A stretch of DNA of 64,000 bases from Ornithinimicrobium sp. CNJ-824 (GCF_001942405.1 NZ_MKKA01000022.1:62001-126000); one strand, 5' to 3'. Shown: positions 7,188 through 16,698, counted from the stretch's first letter. Notes: generated by a model from the sequence alone, not told the origin. Numbers and translations: made by a program.

Positions 7188-8909
7188 TCAGGAACGGGGG
7201 CCGGGCCGGTCGGAGGCGAGGACGAGGTCGTCGGGGTCCTCGTCCGGGTCCTCCTGCTCGGCGGTGGAGGTGTCGTCGAAGTTGCCGGTCACGTGCTGGA
7301 TGCGCTCGAAGTCGAAGTCCTGACCGGAACGGACCGACATGAGGTAGCAGACCAGGAAGGACACCGCATACGCGACCAGAGACCCGGACAGCACCTCGTA
7401 GTCGCGCAGGAAGAAGAACGTGAACGGGGCCGACACCGCGACCGCGAGCGTGCCGGTCATCACGGCCGGTCGGAGCCCGAAGAAGCCGAACGCCATGATG
7501 CCGAGCACCACGCCGATGCCGATCGTGGCCAGCAGCTCGACGGCCAGGCCCCAGGCCCCGACGGCGGGCAGCCACCCGAACCGGACCGGCAGGAAGAACG
7601 CCAGCGCCGCCAGGACGGACACCGTGAAGGCGGCGTTGGTGACCTTGGGCCAGTAGAAGCTGGCGATGACCGGGAAGACGAGACAGCCCCACAGGGCACC
7701 CACGAAGACGAGCAGGTCGAGGATGTTGAACTGGCTGGTCGCGAAGTACAGCGCCGCCGCGGTGGCCACGATCATCGTCAGCCGCCCGATGAGCAGCATG
7801 GTGCGGGGGTCCGCCGCACTTCGACCGACGGACTGGCCGTAGATGTCGGCCATGACGATCGAGGACAGCGCGGACAGGTCGGAGTCCGCGGTCGAGGAGA
7901 GCGACCCGATGATCATGAGGAAGGCCACGGCCAGCAGCACCGGACCCAGGTAGGTGCTCACCATCTGCGGCATGAGGTTGTTGACGTCCCCGCCCATCGG
8001 GTCGATGCCGAGGTAGAGCGCCATGACGCCCAGCATCCCGATCCCGATCACGGTGGCTCCGTAGCCCACCGTGGCCGTGACGAACGTGGGACGGATGAGG
8101 TCCTCCCGGACCGCGAACAGCCGCTGGGCGATGGTCTGGTTGCCGATCGCGTAGGCCAGCACGGCGGCGATGTAGGGCGCCCCCTGGTTCATGAACGCCT
8201 CCGAGGAGAAGAAGCTCTCCTGCTGGGGCGTCACGTGGCCGGCGGCCACGCCCGCCTCGAACATCCCCGGACCGCCCGCGGCGAAGAACACGACCGGGAT
8301 CACCACGACCGCTGCCCCCAGCATCGCCACCACCTGCGCGAAGTCGGTGAGCACCGAGGCCCGGAAGCCGGACCAGAGCGTGTAGAGCAGCACGCCGCCG
8401 GCGACGACGAGGATGCCTGCCCCGAAGTTGAGCGGGGAGAGCACGGCGATGAGCGCACCGCCGGCGATGAAGTTCGAGGTGAGCGAGATCAACGAGCCGA
8501 GCACGTTGGACCCGGCCAGCATGAGCTGCGACGAGCGGCCGTGACGGGCATACATCACCTCGGCCAACGTGTGCGCCCGCGGTGCCACCGTGCGGATCCG
8601 GCGGCCGAAGGGATAGATGAACAGGATCATCAACGCACCCCACAGGCCGTAGTGGATCGGCCCGGAGACGCCGTAGGTGTAGCCCGCCGTCACCGAGGCG
8701 TACATCGACGACGCCCAGATCCAGGTGGCGGTCATCGACGCGGCGGAGATGCCGAAGCCGATGTTGTTGCCCGCCGTCATGTACCTGTCGGCGTTCTCCT
8801 TCCGGCGCCGGATGCTGAGGGACATCAGCAGCGTCCCCCCGTAGAAGAGGGCCAGGAGCAGGGCGACGGCCCCGATGCCCAGCGGGGTCGCCTCGGTGTC
8901 GAGCGGCAT
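7188..8909 (-). CDS. Sodium:solute symporter (SSS family)
   Basis: 573 aa with about 13-14 hydrophobic helices. Family features include the N-terminal [20 protein letters not shown] segment (~residues 42-61), YGLWGALM, and [16 protein letters not shown] (~residues 330-345), which corresponds to the conserved Na+-binding helix of SSS transporters. It should import an organic solute with sodium; the substrate is not recognisable. The last ~35 residues are acidic and cytoplasmic. It forms an operon with the 42-aa membrane protein just downstream. Confidence 0.88.
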   Translation of the reverse strand: MPLDTEATPLGIGAVALLLALFYGGTLLMSLSIRRRKENADRYMTAGNNIGFGISAASMTATWIWASSMYASVTAGYTYGVSGPIHYGLWGALMILFIYPFGRRIRTVAPRAHTLAEVMYARHGRSSQLMLAGSNVLGSLISLTSNFIAGGALIAVLSPLNFGAGILVVAGGVLLYTLWSGFRASVLTDFAQVVAMLGAAVVVIPVVFFAAGGPGMFEAGVAAGHVTPQQESFFSSEAFMNQGAPYIAAVLAYAIGNQTIAQRLFAVREDLIRPTFVTATVGYGATVIGIGMLGVMALYLGIDPMGGDVNNLMPQMVSTYLGPVLLAVAFLMIIGSLSSTADSDLSALSSIVMADIYGQSVGRSAADPRTMLLIGRLTMIVATAAALYFATSQFNILDLLVFVGALWGCLVFPVIASFYWPKVTNAAFTVSVLAALAFFLPVRFGWLPAVGAWGLAVELLATIGIGVVLGIMAFGFFGLRPAVMTGTLAVAVSAPFTFFFLRDYEVLSGSLVAYAVSFLVCYLMSVRSGQDFDFERIQHVTGNFDDTSTAEQEDPDEDPDDLVLASDRPGPRS

Positions 8910-9262
8910 GCGTCACGTCCTTCGGTCGGCCAGCACGGTCACGCCGCGGCGACGGACGCGCGGCGGGCGCAGCACAGGGGGCTGCACACGGAACTTCTTC
9001 CTGCGACGGCGGGGCCCCACGACGGTCCAGCACCCGGGGACGACGGTCGGCCCCGGCGCGCCCAGCCGGGCCCACACACCTCGGCCGACGTCCCGTCCCC
9101 AGGGGGACGCCCGTCGACCGGCGGACCACCATGCCACACAACTCGCAGCAGGTCACATCCGCCTCCGGCCCCCGCCGCCGACCGGCCCTCCTCGGGCGGG
9201 CGGCCGGACCCGCGGCTATAGTCGAGCAGGTCCGCTATCCGGCCAGATCAGGAGAGATTGCC
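8910..9262. other. Divergent intergenic region between symporter and sod
   Basis: About 350 bp between two divergent genes. A TATAGT hexamer at 9217-9222 is a plausible -10 for the superoxide dismutase gene, about 40 bp before its GTG, with AGGAGA as ribosome binding site. No other structure was recognised. Confidence 0.4.
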
Positions 9263-9889
9263 GTGAGCACGTACACCCTTCCCGACCTTCCCTACGACTA
9301 CGCAGCCCTCGAGCCGCACATCAGCGCCGAGATCATGGAGCTGCACCACTCCAAGCACCACAAGGCCTACGTGGACGGGGCCAACACCGCGCTCGAGAAG
9401 CTCGCCGCGGCCCGCGACTCGGGCGACTTCGGCACCGTGCCGATGCTGGAGAAGAACCTCGCGTTCAACCTGGGCGGGCACACCAACCACTCGGTCTTCT
9501 GGCAGAACATGTCCCCCGAGGGCGGCGACCGTCCCGACGGCGAGGTCGCCGCGATGATCGACCAGCACTTCGGCTCCTTCGAGGGGTTCAAGGGCCAGTT
9601 CGAGGCCGCCGGCACCACGATCCAGGGGTCCGGCTGGGCCGTGCTGTCCTGGGACTCCATCGCCCAGAAGCCGCTGGTCTTCCAGCTCTGGGACCAGCAG
9701 GGCAACGTGCCGATCGGCCAGACGCCCCTGCTCATGCTGGACATGTGGGAGCACGCCTTCTACCTGCAGTACAAGAACGTCAAGGCCGACTACGTCTCGG
9801 CCTGGTGGAACGTCGTCAACTGGAGCGACGTGAGCCAGCGCCTGGAGCGTGCCCGCAGCGCGACCTCCGGGTTGATCGTGGCCTCCTGA
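9263..9889 (+). CDS. sodA: Superoxide dismutase, Fe/Mn family
   Basis: 208 aa, the normal length. The four metal ligands of the Fe/Mn family are visible: His in [11 protein letters not shown] (~27), His in [10 protein letters not shown] (~80), and Asp and His in DMWEHAFY (~165-169). It dismutates superoxide to peroxide and oxygen in the cytoplasm. GTG 9263 was chosen because AGGAGA stands 7 nt upstream and the protein then begins [19 protein letters not shown] like other family members. Metal preference (Mn or Fe) is not decided here, so the symbol is tentative. Confidence 0.93.
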   Translation: MSTYTLPDLPYDYAALEPHISAEIMELHHSKHHKAYVDGANTALEKLAAARDSGDFGTVPMLEKNLAFNLGGHTNHSVFWQNMSPEGGDRPDGEVAAMIDQHFGSFEGFKGQFEAAGTTIQGSGWAVLSWDSIAQKPLVFQLWDQQGNVPIGQTPLLMLDMWEHAFYLQYKNVKADYVSAWWNVVNWSDVSQRLERARSATSGLIVAS

Positions 9890-9910
9890 GCCACCCCGCC
9901 GCAGCGACCC

Positions 9911-9943
9911 ACGGGGCGTCGGACCACCGGTCCGGCGCCCCGT
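9911..9943 (+). terminator. Terminator after sod
   Basis: A 15-bp stem with one G-T pair (ACGGGGCGTCGGACC with GGTCCGGCGCCCCGT) and a 3-nt loop, 22 bp after the stop. Confidence 0.65.
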
Positions 9944-10023
9944 CGGCGTGCCCGGGGAGGCGCTGACCCCCGCGTCCGGAGCGGCTCCCGGGAGGGAACG
10001 GGCCGATTGTTAGACTCCCCGCC

Positions 10024-10086
10024 ATGCGTCGTCGCCGTCGAACCTGTCCGACGGTCGTCGGCAGCGCCCACGGACCGGCGTCATGA
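10024..10086 (+). CDS. Possible 20-aa leader peptide of the mrp operon
   Basis: An ATG-initiated 20-codon ORF (starts MRRRRRTCP) ends in TCATGA, so its stop overlaps the mrpA ATG. A -10-like TAGACT (10011-10016) lies 7 nt before this ATG, which would make it the first codon of a leaderless transcript. Coupling by ATGA overlap is seen throughout this operon. It has no ribosome binding site and no known family, so it may be chance. Confidence 0.35.
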   Translation: MRRRRRTCPTVVGSAHGPAS

Positions 10087-13000
10087 GCATGGTGTGGACC
10101 CTCGCCGTGTGCGCGCTCGCCGTGCTGGCGAGCTTCCCACTCACCCGCACCCTCGGCCGGCACGCCGGGTGGCCGCTGGCCGCGATCTACCTCGTCGCCG
10201 CCGCCGTGTTCTGGCCCGTCGCCAGCCGGGTGATGGCCGGGGAGACCGTGGCCTGGAGCACCCCCTGGGTGCCCGACCTGGGGCTGGAGCTCTCCCTGCG
10301 GGCCGACGGGATCGGCGTCGTCTTCACGGCGATCGCCCTGCTCATCGGCGCGGTCGTGCTGTCCTACTCGACCGCCTACCTCTCGCCGGGCCGCAACCTG
10401 ACGTTCTACCTCTACCTCGTCGGCTTCACCTTCGCCATGGTCGGCCTGGTCCTGGCCGACGACCTCATCCTGCTGTTCCTGTGCTGGGAGCTGACCTCCC
10501 TGGCCAGCTTCCTGCTCATCGCCCGCTCCGGCTACTCCGGCGAGGCGGCCTCGATGCGCACCCTCCTCATCACCTTCATTGGGGGGCTCACGCTGCTCGC
10601 CGCGGTGGGCATCATGGTGGCAGCGACCGGCACCACCGGCCTGCAGGAGGCGCTGGCGCACCCGGTCTGGGCGCAGCGTCCGGGCCTGACGACCGGCGTG
10701 GCCGTCCTGGTGCTGCTCTCGGCGTTCACCAAGTCGGCCCAGTTCCCCTTCCACGTCTGGCTTCCCGACGCGATGGCCGCAGCCACGCCGGTCAGCGCCT
10801 ACCTGCACGCCGCGGCCGTGGTCAAGGCCGGGATCTTCCTGCTCATGCGGTTCTCGCCGCTGTTCCACGACGTGCCCGTCTGGAACGCCACCCTCGTCAC
10901 GGTGGGCCTGCTCACCTGCGCGCTCGGCGGCTTCTTCGCCCTGCAGAAGACCGACCTGAAGAAGCTCATGGCCTACTCCACGGTCAGCCAGCTCGGGCTG
11001 ATCGTCGCCGCCATCGGGGTGGGCACCGAGTACGCCCTGGCGGCCGCCGTGCTGCACACGATCGCCCACGCCCTGTTCAAGTCCGGACTGTTCATGATGG
11101 TCGGCGTCATCGACCACTCCACCGGGACCCGTGACGTCCGCCGCCTGCCCGAGCTGCGCAGGGCGATGCCGCTGGCCTTCTGGACCACCGTGCTCGGCGC
11201 GGCCTCCATGGCCGGCATCCCGCCCATGCTGGGCTTCGTCTCCAAGGAGAAGATCTTCACCGCCCTGCTGGAGGCCCCCGGCCCCGCCTGGACGGGGTGG
11301 GCGGCACTGGTCGGCGGCGCCCTGGCCTCGGTCCTCACCTTCGCCTACAGCGCCAAGATCGTCTTCCACGGCTTCGTCGACGGCCGCGGGCAGGACCGCT
11401 GGCCCGAGGACGCACCCCTGCACGCCACCCCTCCGGCGCTGGGCATCTTCGCCGCGCTGCCGATCCTGGCCGGCCTGCCGCTGGCCCTCGTGGTCGGGGT
11501 GCTCGACACCCCGGTCGACCGGGCGGTCTCCGCCGCGCTGCCGCACGTGGAGCCCGAGACCCACCTGGCCCTGTGGCACGGCGTCAACGCCGAGCTGGTG
11601 GCGACCCTGCTCATCATCGCCGTCGGCCTCGTCGTGATCGCCCGGCGCCGGACGGTCATGCCGGCCCTGGAGAAGGAGACGTTCCGCCTCGACGGCGCCG
11701 GGGTCATCGCGACCCTCGTGGCGCCCGTGGCGCGGGCGGGTATGCAGCTCGCGCTCCTCGTGCGCGCGGACAACCCCACCCGCCACGTCTCCCCCGTGCT
11801 CGTCGCCCTCGCCCTCGTCCTGGGCGGCGGTTCCGCCGGGCTGCTCCTCACCGGCAGCCTGGCCGAGCAGCACCCCGACCTGGACCGGTGGACCGACGTC
11901 GTCGCACTGGTCGTGATCGTCCTCGGCGTGGCCGGGACCACCATCTCCCAGTCGCGGCTGGCGGCCACCGTGAGCCTCTCGGCGGTGGGCGTCGGCATCA
12001 CCGTCCAGATCTTCTCCCTCGGCGGGCCCGACGTCGGCCTGACCCAGCTCCTCGTCGAGGCGCTGACCATCCTCATGATCATGCTCGTCCTGCAGAAGCT
12101 CCCCCTGCGTTTCGGGCGGTCCCCCAGGCTGGGCCAGAAGGCGGCGATGGGCCTTGCCCTCGCCACGGGTCTGGCCTTCGGCCTGGGCGCCTTCGCGCTC
12201 ACCGGCCGACGTGAGCGGTCGGAGATCGCGGACTACTACCTGACCGAGGGCCCCGAGATCACCCACGGATACAACGTCGTCAACACGATCCTCGTGGAGT
12301 TCCGCGCCCTGGACACCCTCGGCGAGCTGACCGTCCTGGGAATGGCCGGCGCCGCCATGGTCGCCATCCTGTCCACGGTGCGCGACCGCTACCTCGACCC
12401 TCCCCGCGAGACGGACCGCAGCTGGGTGCCCGACCCGGACATCGCCCTGCGGCCCCGCGGGAGCGCCGCGGACCGGGCGATCCACCAGGCCTGGGGCAAC
12501 GCCGTCCCCATGCAGCTGCTCGTCCGTCTGACCGCCCCCCTGCTCGTCATCATCTCGGTCATCCTCTTCTGGCGGGGCCACAACGCCCCCGGGGGCGGGT
12601 TCATCGCCGCCCTGCTCGGCTCGGCCGTCGTGGCCCTGGTCTATCTGTCCTCCGCCCGCGACCAGGCCGTCGGCCCGGCCCGGCTGCCCATGGTGCTCAT
12701 CGGCGGCGGGGTGGCCCTCGCCATCCTCACGGGGCTCTGGGGGACCGTGGCCAAGGGCTCCTTCCTCGCCCCGATCAGCGGATACGTCGGGGACCTGTAC
12801 CTCACCTCGGCCCTGCTCTTCGACCTGGGCGTCTACGCCGCCGTCCTGGGCCTGGTGATGGAGGCCTTCAACCTGCTCGGCGCCGCCGGCGGGCGTGAGC
12901 GGACCCGCGAGCGGGCCGACGAGTCGGTCGAGGGCGAGCTCGCCGGTCCCATGGACACCACCCGGGGCGAGACCCCCGAGGAGCTGGCCGAGCGGGAGCT

Positions 13001-13151
13001 CGCCGACCGGGAGAAGGCCCTGGCGGCCACCCGCGCGGCGGGCGCCCCGGACGGTCCCGACCCCAAGGGGCGGGGCCGGGTCGGGCGCCGCACCACCTAC
13101 CTCACCCACGGGGTTCCCCCGCGCAACCTCGGCGACAGGAGCGAACCGTGA
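10083..13151 (+). CDS. mrpA: Mrp Na+/H+ antiporter subunit A (fused with B)
   Basis: 1022 aa. The first two thirds are a NuoL/ND5-like proton-pumping subunit: conserved GLVLADDLILLFLCWELTS (~residue 121), KSAQFPFHVWLPDAM (~219) with the key Lys, HAAAVVKAGIFLL, and a HAxFKSxLF-type segment near 323. The C-terminal part (from ~805) contains the MrpB domain (FWRGHNAPGGGF), so no separate mrpB is needed; the last ~80 residues are charged and cytoplasmic. The Mrp complex exchanges internal Na+ for protons and supports growth in salt or alkali. It is the first gene of the operon A-C-D-E-F-G, all overlapping by 1-4 bp. Confidence 0.93.
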   Translation: MSMVWTLAVCALAVLASFPLTRTLGRHAGWPLAAIYLVAAAVFWPVASRVMAGETVAWSTPWVPDLGLELSLRADGIGVVFTAIALLIGAVVLSYSTAYLSPGRNLTFYLYLVGFTFAMVGLVLADDLILLFLCWELTSLASFLLIARSGYSGEAASMRTLLITFIGGLTLLAAVGIMVAATGTTGLQEALAHPVWAQRPGLTTGVAVLVLLSAFTKSAQFPFHVWLPDAMAAATPVSAYLHAAAVVKAGIFLLMRFSPLFHDVPVWNATLVTVGLLTCALGGFFALQKTDLKKLMAYSTVSQLGLIVAAIGVGTEYALAAAVLHTIAHALFKSGLFMMVGVIDHSTGTRDVRRLPELRRAMPLAFWTTVLGAASMAGIPPMLGFVSKEKIFTALLEAPGPAWTGWAALVGGALASVLTFAYSAKIVFHGFVDGRGQDRWPEDAPLHATPPALGIFAALPILAGLPLALVVGVLDTPVDRAVSAALPHVEPETHLALWHGVNAELVATLLIIAVGLVVIARRRTVMPALEKETFRLDGAGVIATLVAPVARAGMQLALLVRADNPTRHVSPVLVALALVLGGGSAGLLLTGSLAEQHPDLDRWTDVVALVVIVLGVAGTTISQSRLAATVSLSAVGVGITVQIFSLGGPDVGLTQLLVEALTILMIMLVLQKLPLRFGRSPRLGQKAAMGLALATGLAFGLGAFALTGRRERSEIADYYLTEGPEITHGYNVVNTILVEFRALDTLGELTVLGMAGAAMVAILSTVRDRYLDPPRETDRSWVPDPDIALRPRGSAADRAIHQAWGNAVPMQLLVRLTAPLLVIISVILFWRGHNAPGGGFIAALLGSAVVALVYLSSARDQAVGPARLPMVLIGGGVALAILTGLWGTVAKGSFLAPISGYVGDLYLTSALLFDLGVYAAVLGLVMEAFNLLGAAGGRERTRERADESVEGELAGPMDTTRGETPEELAERELADREKALAATRAAGAPDGPDPKGRGRVGRRTTYLTHGVPPRNLGDRSEP

Positions 13152-13480
13152 TCATCCCGGTGTCCATCGCCGTCCTCGTCACCGGCGGGGTCTACCTCCT
13201 GCTGCAGCGCAGCATGGTCCGCATCATCTTCGGGCTGGCGCTGCTGAGCCATGCCGCCAACCTGACCCTGATGCTCGCGGGGGTGAGCGCCTGGCGGGGC
13301 GAGCCTCTTCCCGACCGCGTCGACACCGCCGCCGCCGCCGACCCGCTGCCGCACGCCTTCGTGCTCACCGCGATCGTCATCGCCTTCGCCGTCACCGTGC
13401 TCATGCTGGCCCTGGCCGTGATCGGGCACAACGACGACACCAAGCGGATGCCCCCGACCGGTGAGGAGCGTGCGACGTGA
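13148..13480 (+). CDS. mrpC: Mrp Na+/H+ antiporter subunit C
   Basis: 110 aa, NuoK-like, with three transmembrane helices. Typical motifs are GVYLLLQRSMVRIIFGLAL and LLSHAANLTLM, then a final helix beginning HAFVLTAIVIAFAVT. GTG start overlaps mrpA's stop by 4 bp and its own stop overlaps mrpD. Part of the membrane antiporter complex. Confidence 0.92.
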   Translation: MIIPVSIAVLVTGGVYLLLQRSMVRIIFGLALLSHAANLTLMLAGVSAWRGEPLPDRVDTAAAADPLPHAFVLTAIVIAFAVTVLMLALAVIGHNDDTKRMPPTGEERAT

Positions 13481-14994
13481 ACCCCGCGGTCCTCCCGCTC
13501 CTGCTCGCCGTGCCGCTGCTGGCGGCCGGCCTGCTCCTCATCGTCCGGCACCGGGTGGTCCAGCGCGTGCTTCTCCTCGCCGTGCCCGCGGCGACCCTCG
13601 TCACGGCCGTGCTGCTGGTGCTGGAGCACCGGACCGTCCCGGTGATCGCCCACCAGGTCGGGGCGTTCGCGCCGGGCGTGGCGATCCCGTTCGTGTCCGA
13701 CACCCTCTCGGCCCTCATGCTCGCGGTGACCTCCCTGGCCACCCTGGTCACCCTGTGGTTCCTCACGGCGACCGGCGAGGACCGCTACCGGTTCGTCCCG
13801 CCGCTGGCGCTCATGCTGCACGGCGGGGTCAACGGCGCCTTCCTCACCGGCGACCTGTTCAACCTCTTCGTCATGGTCGAGGTGATGCTGCTGCCGTCCT
13901 ACGCCCTCATCGCGGTGACGGGCACCTGGCGACGCCTCGGGATCGGCCGCACGTTCGTGGTCGTCAACCTGCTCACCAGCGCGACCCTGCTGACCGGCGT
14001 CGGACTGGTGTATGCCGTCGCCGGCTCGGTCAACCTCGCCGTGCTGGCGGACGCGGCGTCCGGCGACCGTGCCCTGACGCTGGCCGGGGCCGTGGTGCTC
14101 CTGGCCCTGGCCGTCAAGGGTGCCGTCGTGCCCGTCCACGGCTGGCTGCCGCAGACCTACCCGGCCACCTCCGCCGGCATCATGGCGCTCTTCTCGGCCC
14201 TGCACACCAAGGTGGCGCTCTACGCGATCTACCGCGTCTACACGACGCTCTACGAGGGACCCGCCCCCTGGGCGCTCGTGCTCGTGGTGCTCGTGGCCGT
14301 CACCATCGCGGTAGGGGCCTGGAGCACCTTCGGGGAGCACATCATCCGGCGGGCGCTGGCCTGGCAGATGGTCGCCGGGGTCGGGCACATCCTCGTCGGG
14401 GTCGCCCTGTCGACGACCGCGTCGCTGGCCGCCGGGCTCTTCTACATGCTCCACCACATCGTGACGATGGGCGGCCTGCTGCTGCTCGCCGGCGCCATCG
14501 AGCAGGTCTACGGCAGCGGCCGCTACGAGCGGCTCTCCGGCCTGATCCACCGGGACCGGGCCGTGGCCATCCTCACGGCCTTCGGGCTGCTCTCCCTCGT
14601 CGGCATCCCCGCCTCGTCCGGCTTCTTCGGCAAGGTGGCCCTCATCGGGGCCGCGGCCGGGGCGGCCCGCTGGGAGGGATGGCTCCTGCTGACCACCGTC
14701 CTCGTCGCCGCCGTCGTCAGCCTCGTGGCCATGCAGCGGCTGTGGGCCGGAGTGTTCTGGGGCCAGCCGATGGAGGACTACCGGCCGGACAGCCCCGAGA
14801 CCGGGCGGGCCGGACTGACCCGGCTGACCGACGACGTGGTCGTTCCGCTGCGCCTGTGGGCCCCCGGTGCCACGTTGATCGGCACCCAGCTGGCCATGTT
14901 CTTCGGGGCGGGCGTCCTGATGCCCCTGGTCACCCGGGCGGCCCAGGGCCTGACCGACACCGCCCCCTACGTCGAGGCGGTGCTGGGCCGATGA
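13477..14994 (+). CDS. mrpD: Mrp Na+/H+ antiporter subunit D
   Basis: 505 aa, NuoN/NuoM-like, with about 14 helices. Conserved residues include the Glu in LFVMVEVMLLPSYALI (~residue 132), the KGAVVPVHGWLPQTYPATSA block (~213) and HTKVALYAIYRVY (~246). It is the second proton-channel subunit of the complex. GTG start overlaps mrpC; stop overlaps mrpE (ATGA). Confidence 0.93.
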   Translation: MNPAVLPLLLAVPLLAAGLLLIVRHRVVQRVLLLAVPAATLVTAVLLVLEHRTVPVIAHQVGAFAPGVAIPFVSDTLSALMLAVTSLATLVTLWFLTATGEDRYRFVPPLALMLHGGVNGAFLTGDLFNLFVMVEVMLLPSYALIAVTGTWRRLGIGRTFVVVNLLTSATLLTGVGLVYAVAGSVNLAVLADAASGDRALTLAGAVVLLALAVKGAVVPVHGWLPQTYPATSAGIMALFSALHTKVALYAIYRVYTTLYEGPAPWALVLVVLVAVTIAVGAWSTFGEHIIRRALAWQMVAGVGHILVGVALSTTASLAAGLFYMLHHIVTMGGLLLLAGAIEQVYGSGRYERLSGLIHRDRAVAILTAFGLLSLVGIPASSGFFGKVALIGAAAGAARWEGWLLLTTVLVAAVVSLVAMQRLWAGVFWGQPMEDYRPDSPETGRAGLTRLTDDVVVPLRLWAPGATLIGTQLAMFFGAGVLMPLVTRAAQGLTDTAPYVEAVLGR

Positions 14995-15353
14995 TGAACC
15001 CCCTGCGCGTGCTCGGCTACGCCGTCTGGCTGACAGGTGAGATCGTCAAGGGCGCGCTCGACGTGGCCAAGGACGCGGTGCTGCCCGGCGTCGACATGCA
15101 GCCGGCGATCCTGGAGCTGCCGCTGCGCTGCTCGACCGACCTGGAGATCAGCGTGATGGCCTCCTCGATCACGATCACCCCGGGCACCATCACCGTCGGG
15201 ATCGCCAGCGCGGCCGGGACCACGCCACCCACGCTCTTCGTCCACGCCATCTACGCCTCCGACCCGGAGGAGATCCGCACCGGTCTCCGCCACATGGAGG
15301 ACCGGGTGCTGCGGACGACCCGGGGACCCGGCTGGGAGGGGAGGCTCTCATGA
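14991..15353 (+). CDS. mrpE: Mrp Na+/H+ antiporter subunit E (short)
   Basis: About 120 aa with the family core DMQPAILELPLRC, SSITITPGTITVGI and TLFVHAIYASDPEEI. Many MrpE proteins are 160-190 aa with two extra N-terminal membrane helices that are absent here. Two ATG codons in tandem (14991, 14994) are possible; the first gives the ATGA overlap with mrpD. Its stop overlaps mrpF. Confidence 0.85.
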   Translation: MMNPLRVLGYAVWLTGEIVKGALDVAKDAVLPGVDMQPAILELPLRCSTDLEISVMASSITITPGTITVGIASAAGTTPPTLFVHAIYASDPEEIRTGLRHMEDRVLRTTRGPGWEGRLS

Positions 15354-15610
15354 TGGTCGTCGTCGTCGCCACCGTCGTCGTGCTGGTCGTCGCCGCCGTG
15401 CTGGGCCTGGTGCGGCTCTACACCGCCACGGACGACGCCTCGGTGGCCGCGGTCAGCGACCTGCTCTACTTCTGCGCCGTCGGCATCATCGTCATGGGTG
15501 CCCTGGCCGTGGGGTCCTCGATCGTCTTCGACGTGGCCGCCATCGCCTCGCTGGTCGGCATCCTGGCCACGGTGGCGCTGTCCCGGATCCTCACGAGGGG
15601 GAGGCGCTGA
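15350..15610 (+). CDS. mrpF: Mrp Na+/H+ antiporter subunit F
   Basis: 86 aa with three transmembrane helices and the family phrases LVRLYTA and SSIVFDVAAIASLVGILATV. Start overlaps mrpE and the stop overlaps mrpG (TGATG). Confidence 0.9.
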   Translation: MMVVVVATVVVLVVAAVLGLVRLYTATDDASVAAVSDLLYFCAVGIIVMGALAVGSSIVFDVAAIASLVGILATVALSRILTRGRR

Positions 15611-16155
15611 TGCTGGTCACCGTCGTCGTCGGTCTGCTCTGCCTGACCGGGGCTGGCTTCGTCCTGGTCAGCGCCGTCGCGATGCTCAAGGCCCGGGACG
15701 GCCTGTCCCGGATCAACGTGCTGTCGGCCGCGACCGGGCTGGGTCTGCCGCTCATCGTGCTGGGCGCCTTCGTGGAGGACGTGCGGACCAACGGCTTCAC
15801 CTGGCTCGACCTGCTGAAGGTCGTCATCGCCGTCCTCGGCTTCATCATCATGAGCTCGGTCGCCTCCAACAACCTGGGCCGGGCCGCCTACCGCTCCGGG
15901 GCACCCGTCGACCCGGCGACCCGCCCGAACGAGCTGGCCGAGGAGCCGCACCAGGCGCCTGACCCGTCCTCCGGGCAGCCCCGCGAGGGCACCCTGGGGG
16001 ATCGTGCCTCGTGGGTGCGGGGTCAGACCTGGTGCAGGGCGGCCATCTCGGCCTCCATGACCTCTTCGTCGTCGGCGTCCAGCCGGACGTGCGCCATCAG
16101 GGTCAGCAGCACCCGCAGCGCGGCCGCGGCCCGTTCGCCCCAGGACGACAGGTAG
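15610..16155 (+). CDS. mrpG: Mrp Na+/H+ antiporter subunit G
   Basis: The first ~110 residues are a normal MrpG: GAGFVLVSAVAMLKARDGLSR, NVLSAATGLGLPLIVLG and VIAVLGFIIMSSVASNNLGRAAY. As sequenced the ORF runs to 181 aa, so its last ~45 codons lie opposite the end of the convergent DUF5063 gene. The tail has Ser/Ala-rich, non-family composition, so a natural long tail or a lost stop (indel) are both possible. Confidence 0.85.
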   Translation: MLVTVVVGLLCLTGAGFVLVSAVAMLKARDGLSRINVLSAATGLGLPLIVLGAFVEDVRTNGFTWLDLLKVVIAVLGFIIMSSVASNNLGRAAYRSGAPVDPATRPNELAEEPHQAPDPSSGQPREGTLGDRASWVRGQTWCRAAISASMTSSSSASSRTCAIRVSSTRSAAAARSPQDDR

Positions 16156-16592
16156 CTGAACTGCCACCACCACATCGCCTCGGTGGGCCGGCCCGCGTCG
16201 TGGTGCTGCAACCCGTGCGAGAGGTCCGCGGCCACGCTGACCAGGTCGGCCGCCAGCGAGCCGCTCACCACCTCCACGGACACGACGGGGTCCGCCAGGT
16301 CGCAGTAGGCGTCCAACCCGCCGAGCAGCTGGTGCAGGGCGACCCGGATCCGCTCCAGGTCCTCCTCGGGTCCGCTGTCCGGCTCGAACCGCTCCACCGG
16401 CACCACGTCGACGAGGGCGCCCAGCCGGGCGCCGGTCGCGCTCAGCTGGCCGAGAGCCAGCAGCAGGACCGGGAGCGCCGACTCCGGCGTCTCCCCCGCC
16501 GCGACCCCCTCCAGCGCGGCGAAGTAGGCCCGGACCTCCTCGGCGGTCTCCGCCGCCAGGGGCGCCCAGTCGTTCCGGCCGTCGGTGCTCAT
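16023..16592 (-). CDS. DUF5063 protein
   Basis: 189 aa, acidic and mostly helical, beginning MSTDGRNDWAPLAAETAEEV. The WWWQFSYLSSWGERAAAALR block near the C-terminus is characteristic of DUF5063 proteins, which commonly accompany recR in actinobacteria. No function is known. ATG 16592 is preferred to an in-frame GTG three codons upstream because TAGGGT (16600-16605, minus) lies 7 nt before it. It is the last gene after recR on the minus strand and overlaps the mrpG tail. Confidence 0.75.
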   Translation of the reverse strand: MSTDGRNDWAPLAAETAEEVRAYFAALEGVAAGETPESALPVLLLALGQLSATGARLGALVDVVPVERFEPDSGPEEDLERIRVALHQLLGGLDAYCDLADPVVSVEVVSGSLAADLVSVAADLSHGLQHHDAGRPTEAMWWWQFSYLSSWGERAAAALRVLLTLMAHVRLDADDEEVMEAEMAALHQV

Positions 16593-16599
16593 GGGCCCC

Positions 16600-16605
16600 A
16601 CCCTA
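16600..16605 (-). promoter_or_regulatory. -10 element of the DUF5063 gene
   Basis: TAGGGT on the minus strand ends 7 nt before the ATG at 16592; suggests a leaderless mRNA. Confidence 0.45.
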
Positions 16606-16698
16606 GGCCCGTCGGCGTCCGTGGCGCAGGTCCGCCGGCGGCGTGCTCGTCACATCGCTCCGGCAGGGCCCACAGAACGTCCGGCCCTGGGCGTCCGG

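Noticed and set aside
7021-9156. A 711-aa minus-strand frame and a 766-aa plus-strand frame over the symporter gene
   Set aside because: Both are Arg/Gly/His/Asp-rich shadows of the symporter reading frame, without domains; common in very GC-rich DNA.
9816-13109. A 1097-aa minus-strand frame across mrpA
   Set aside because: Its composition (Gly, Gln, Glu, His, Arg) mirrors the antisense of hydrophobic codons and it has no start context.
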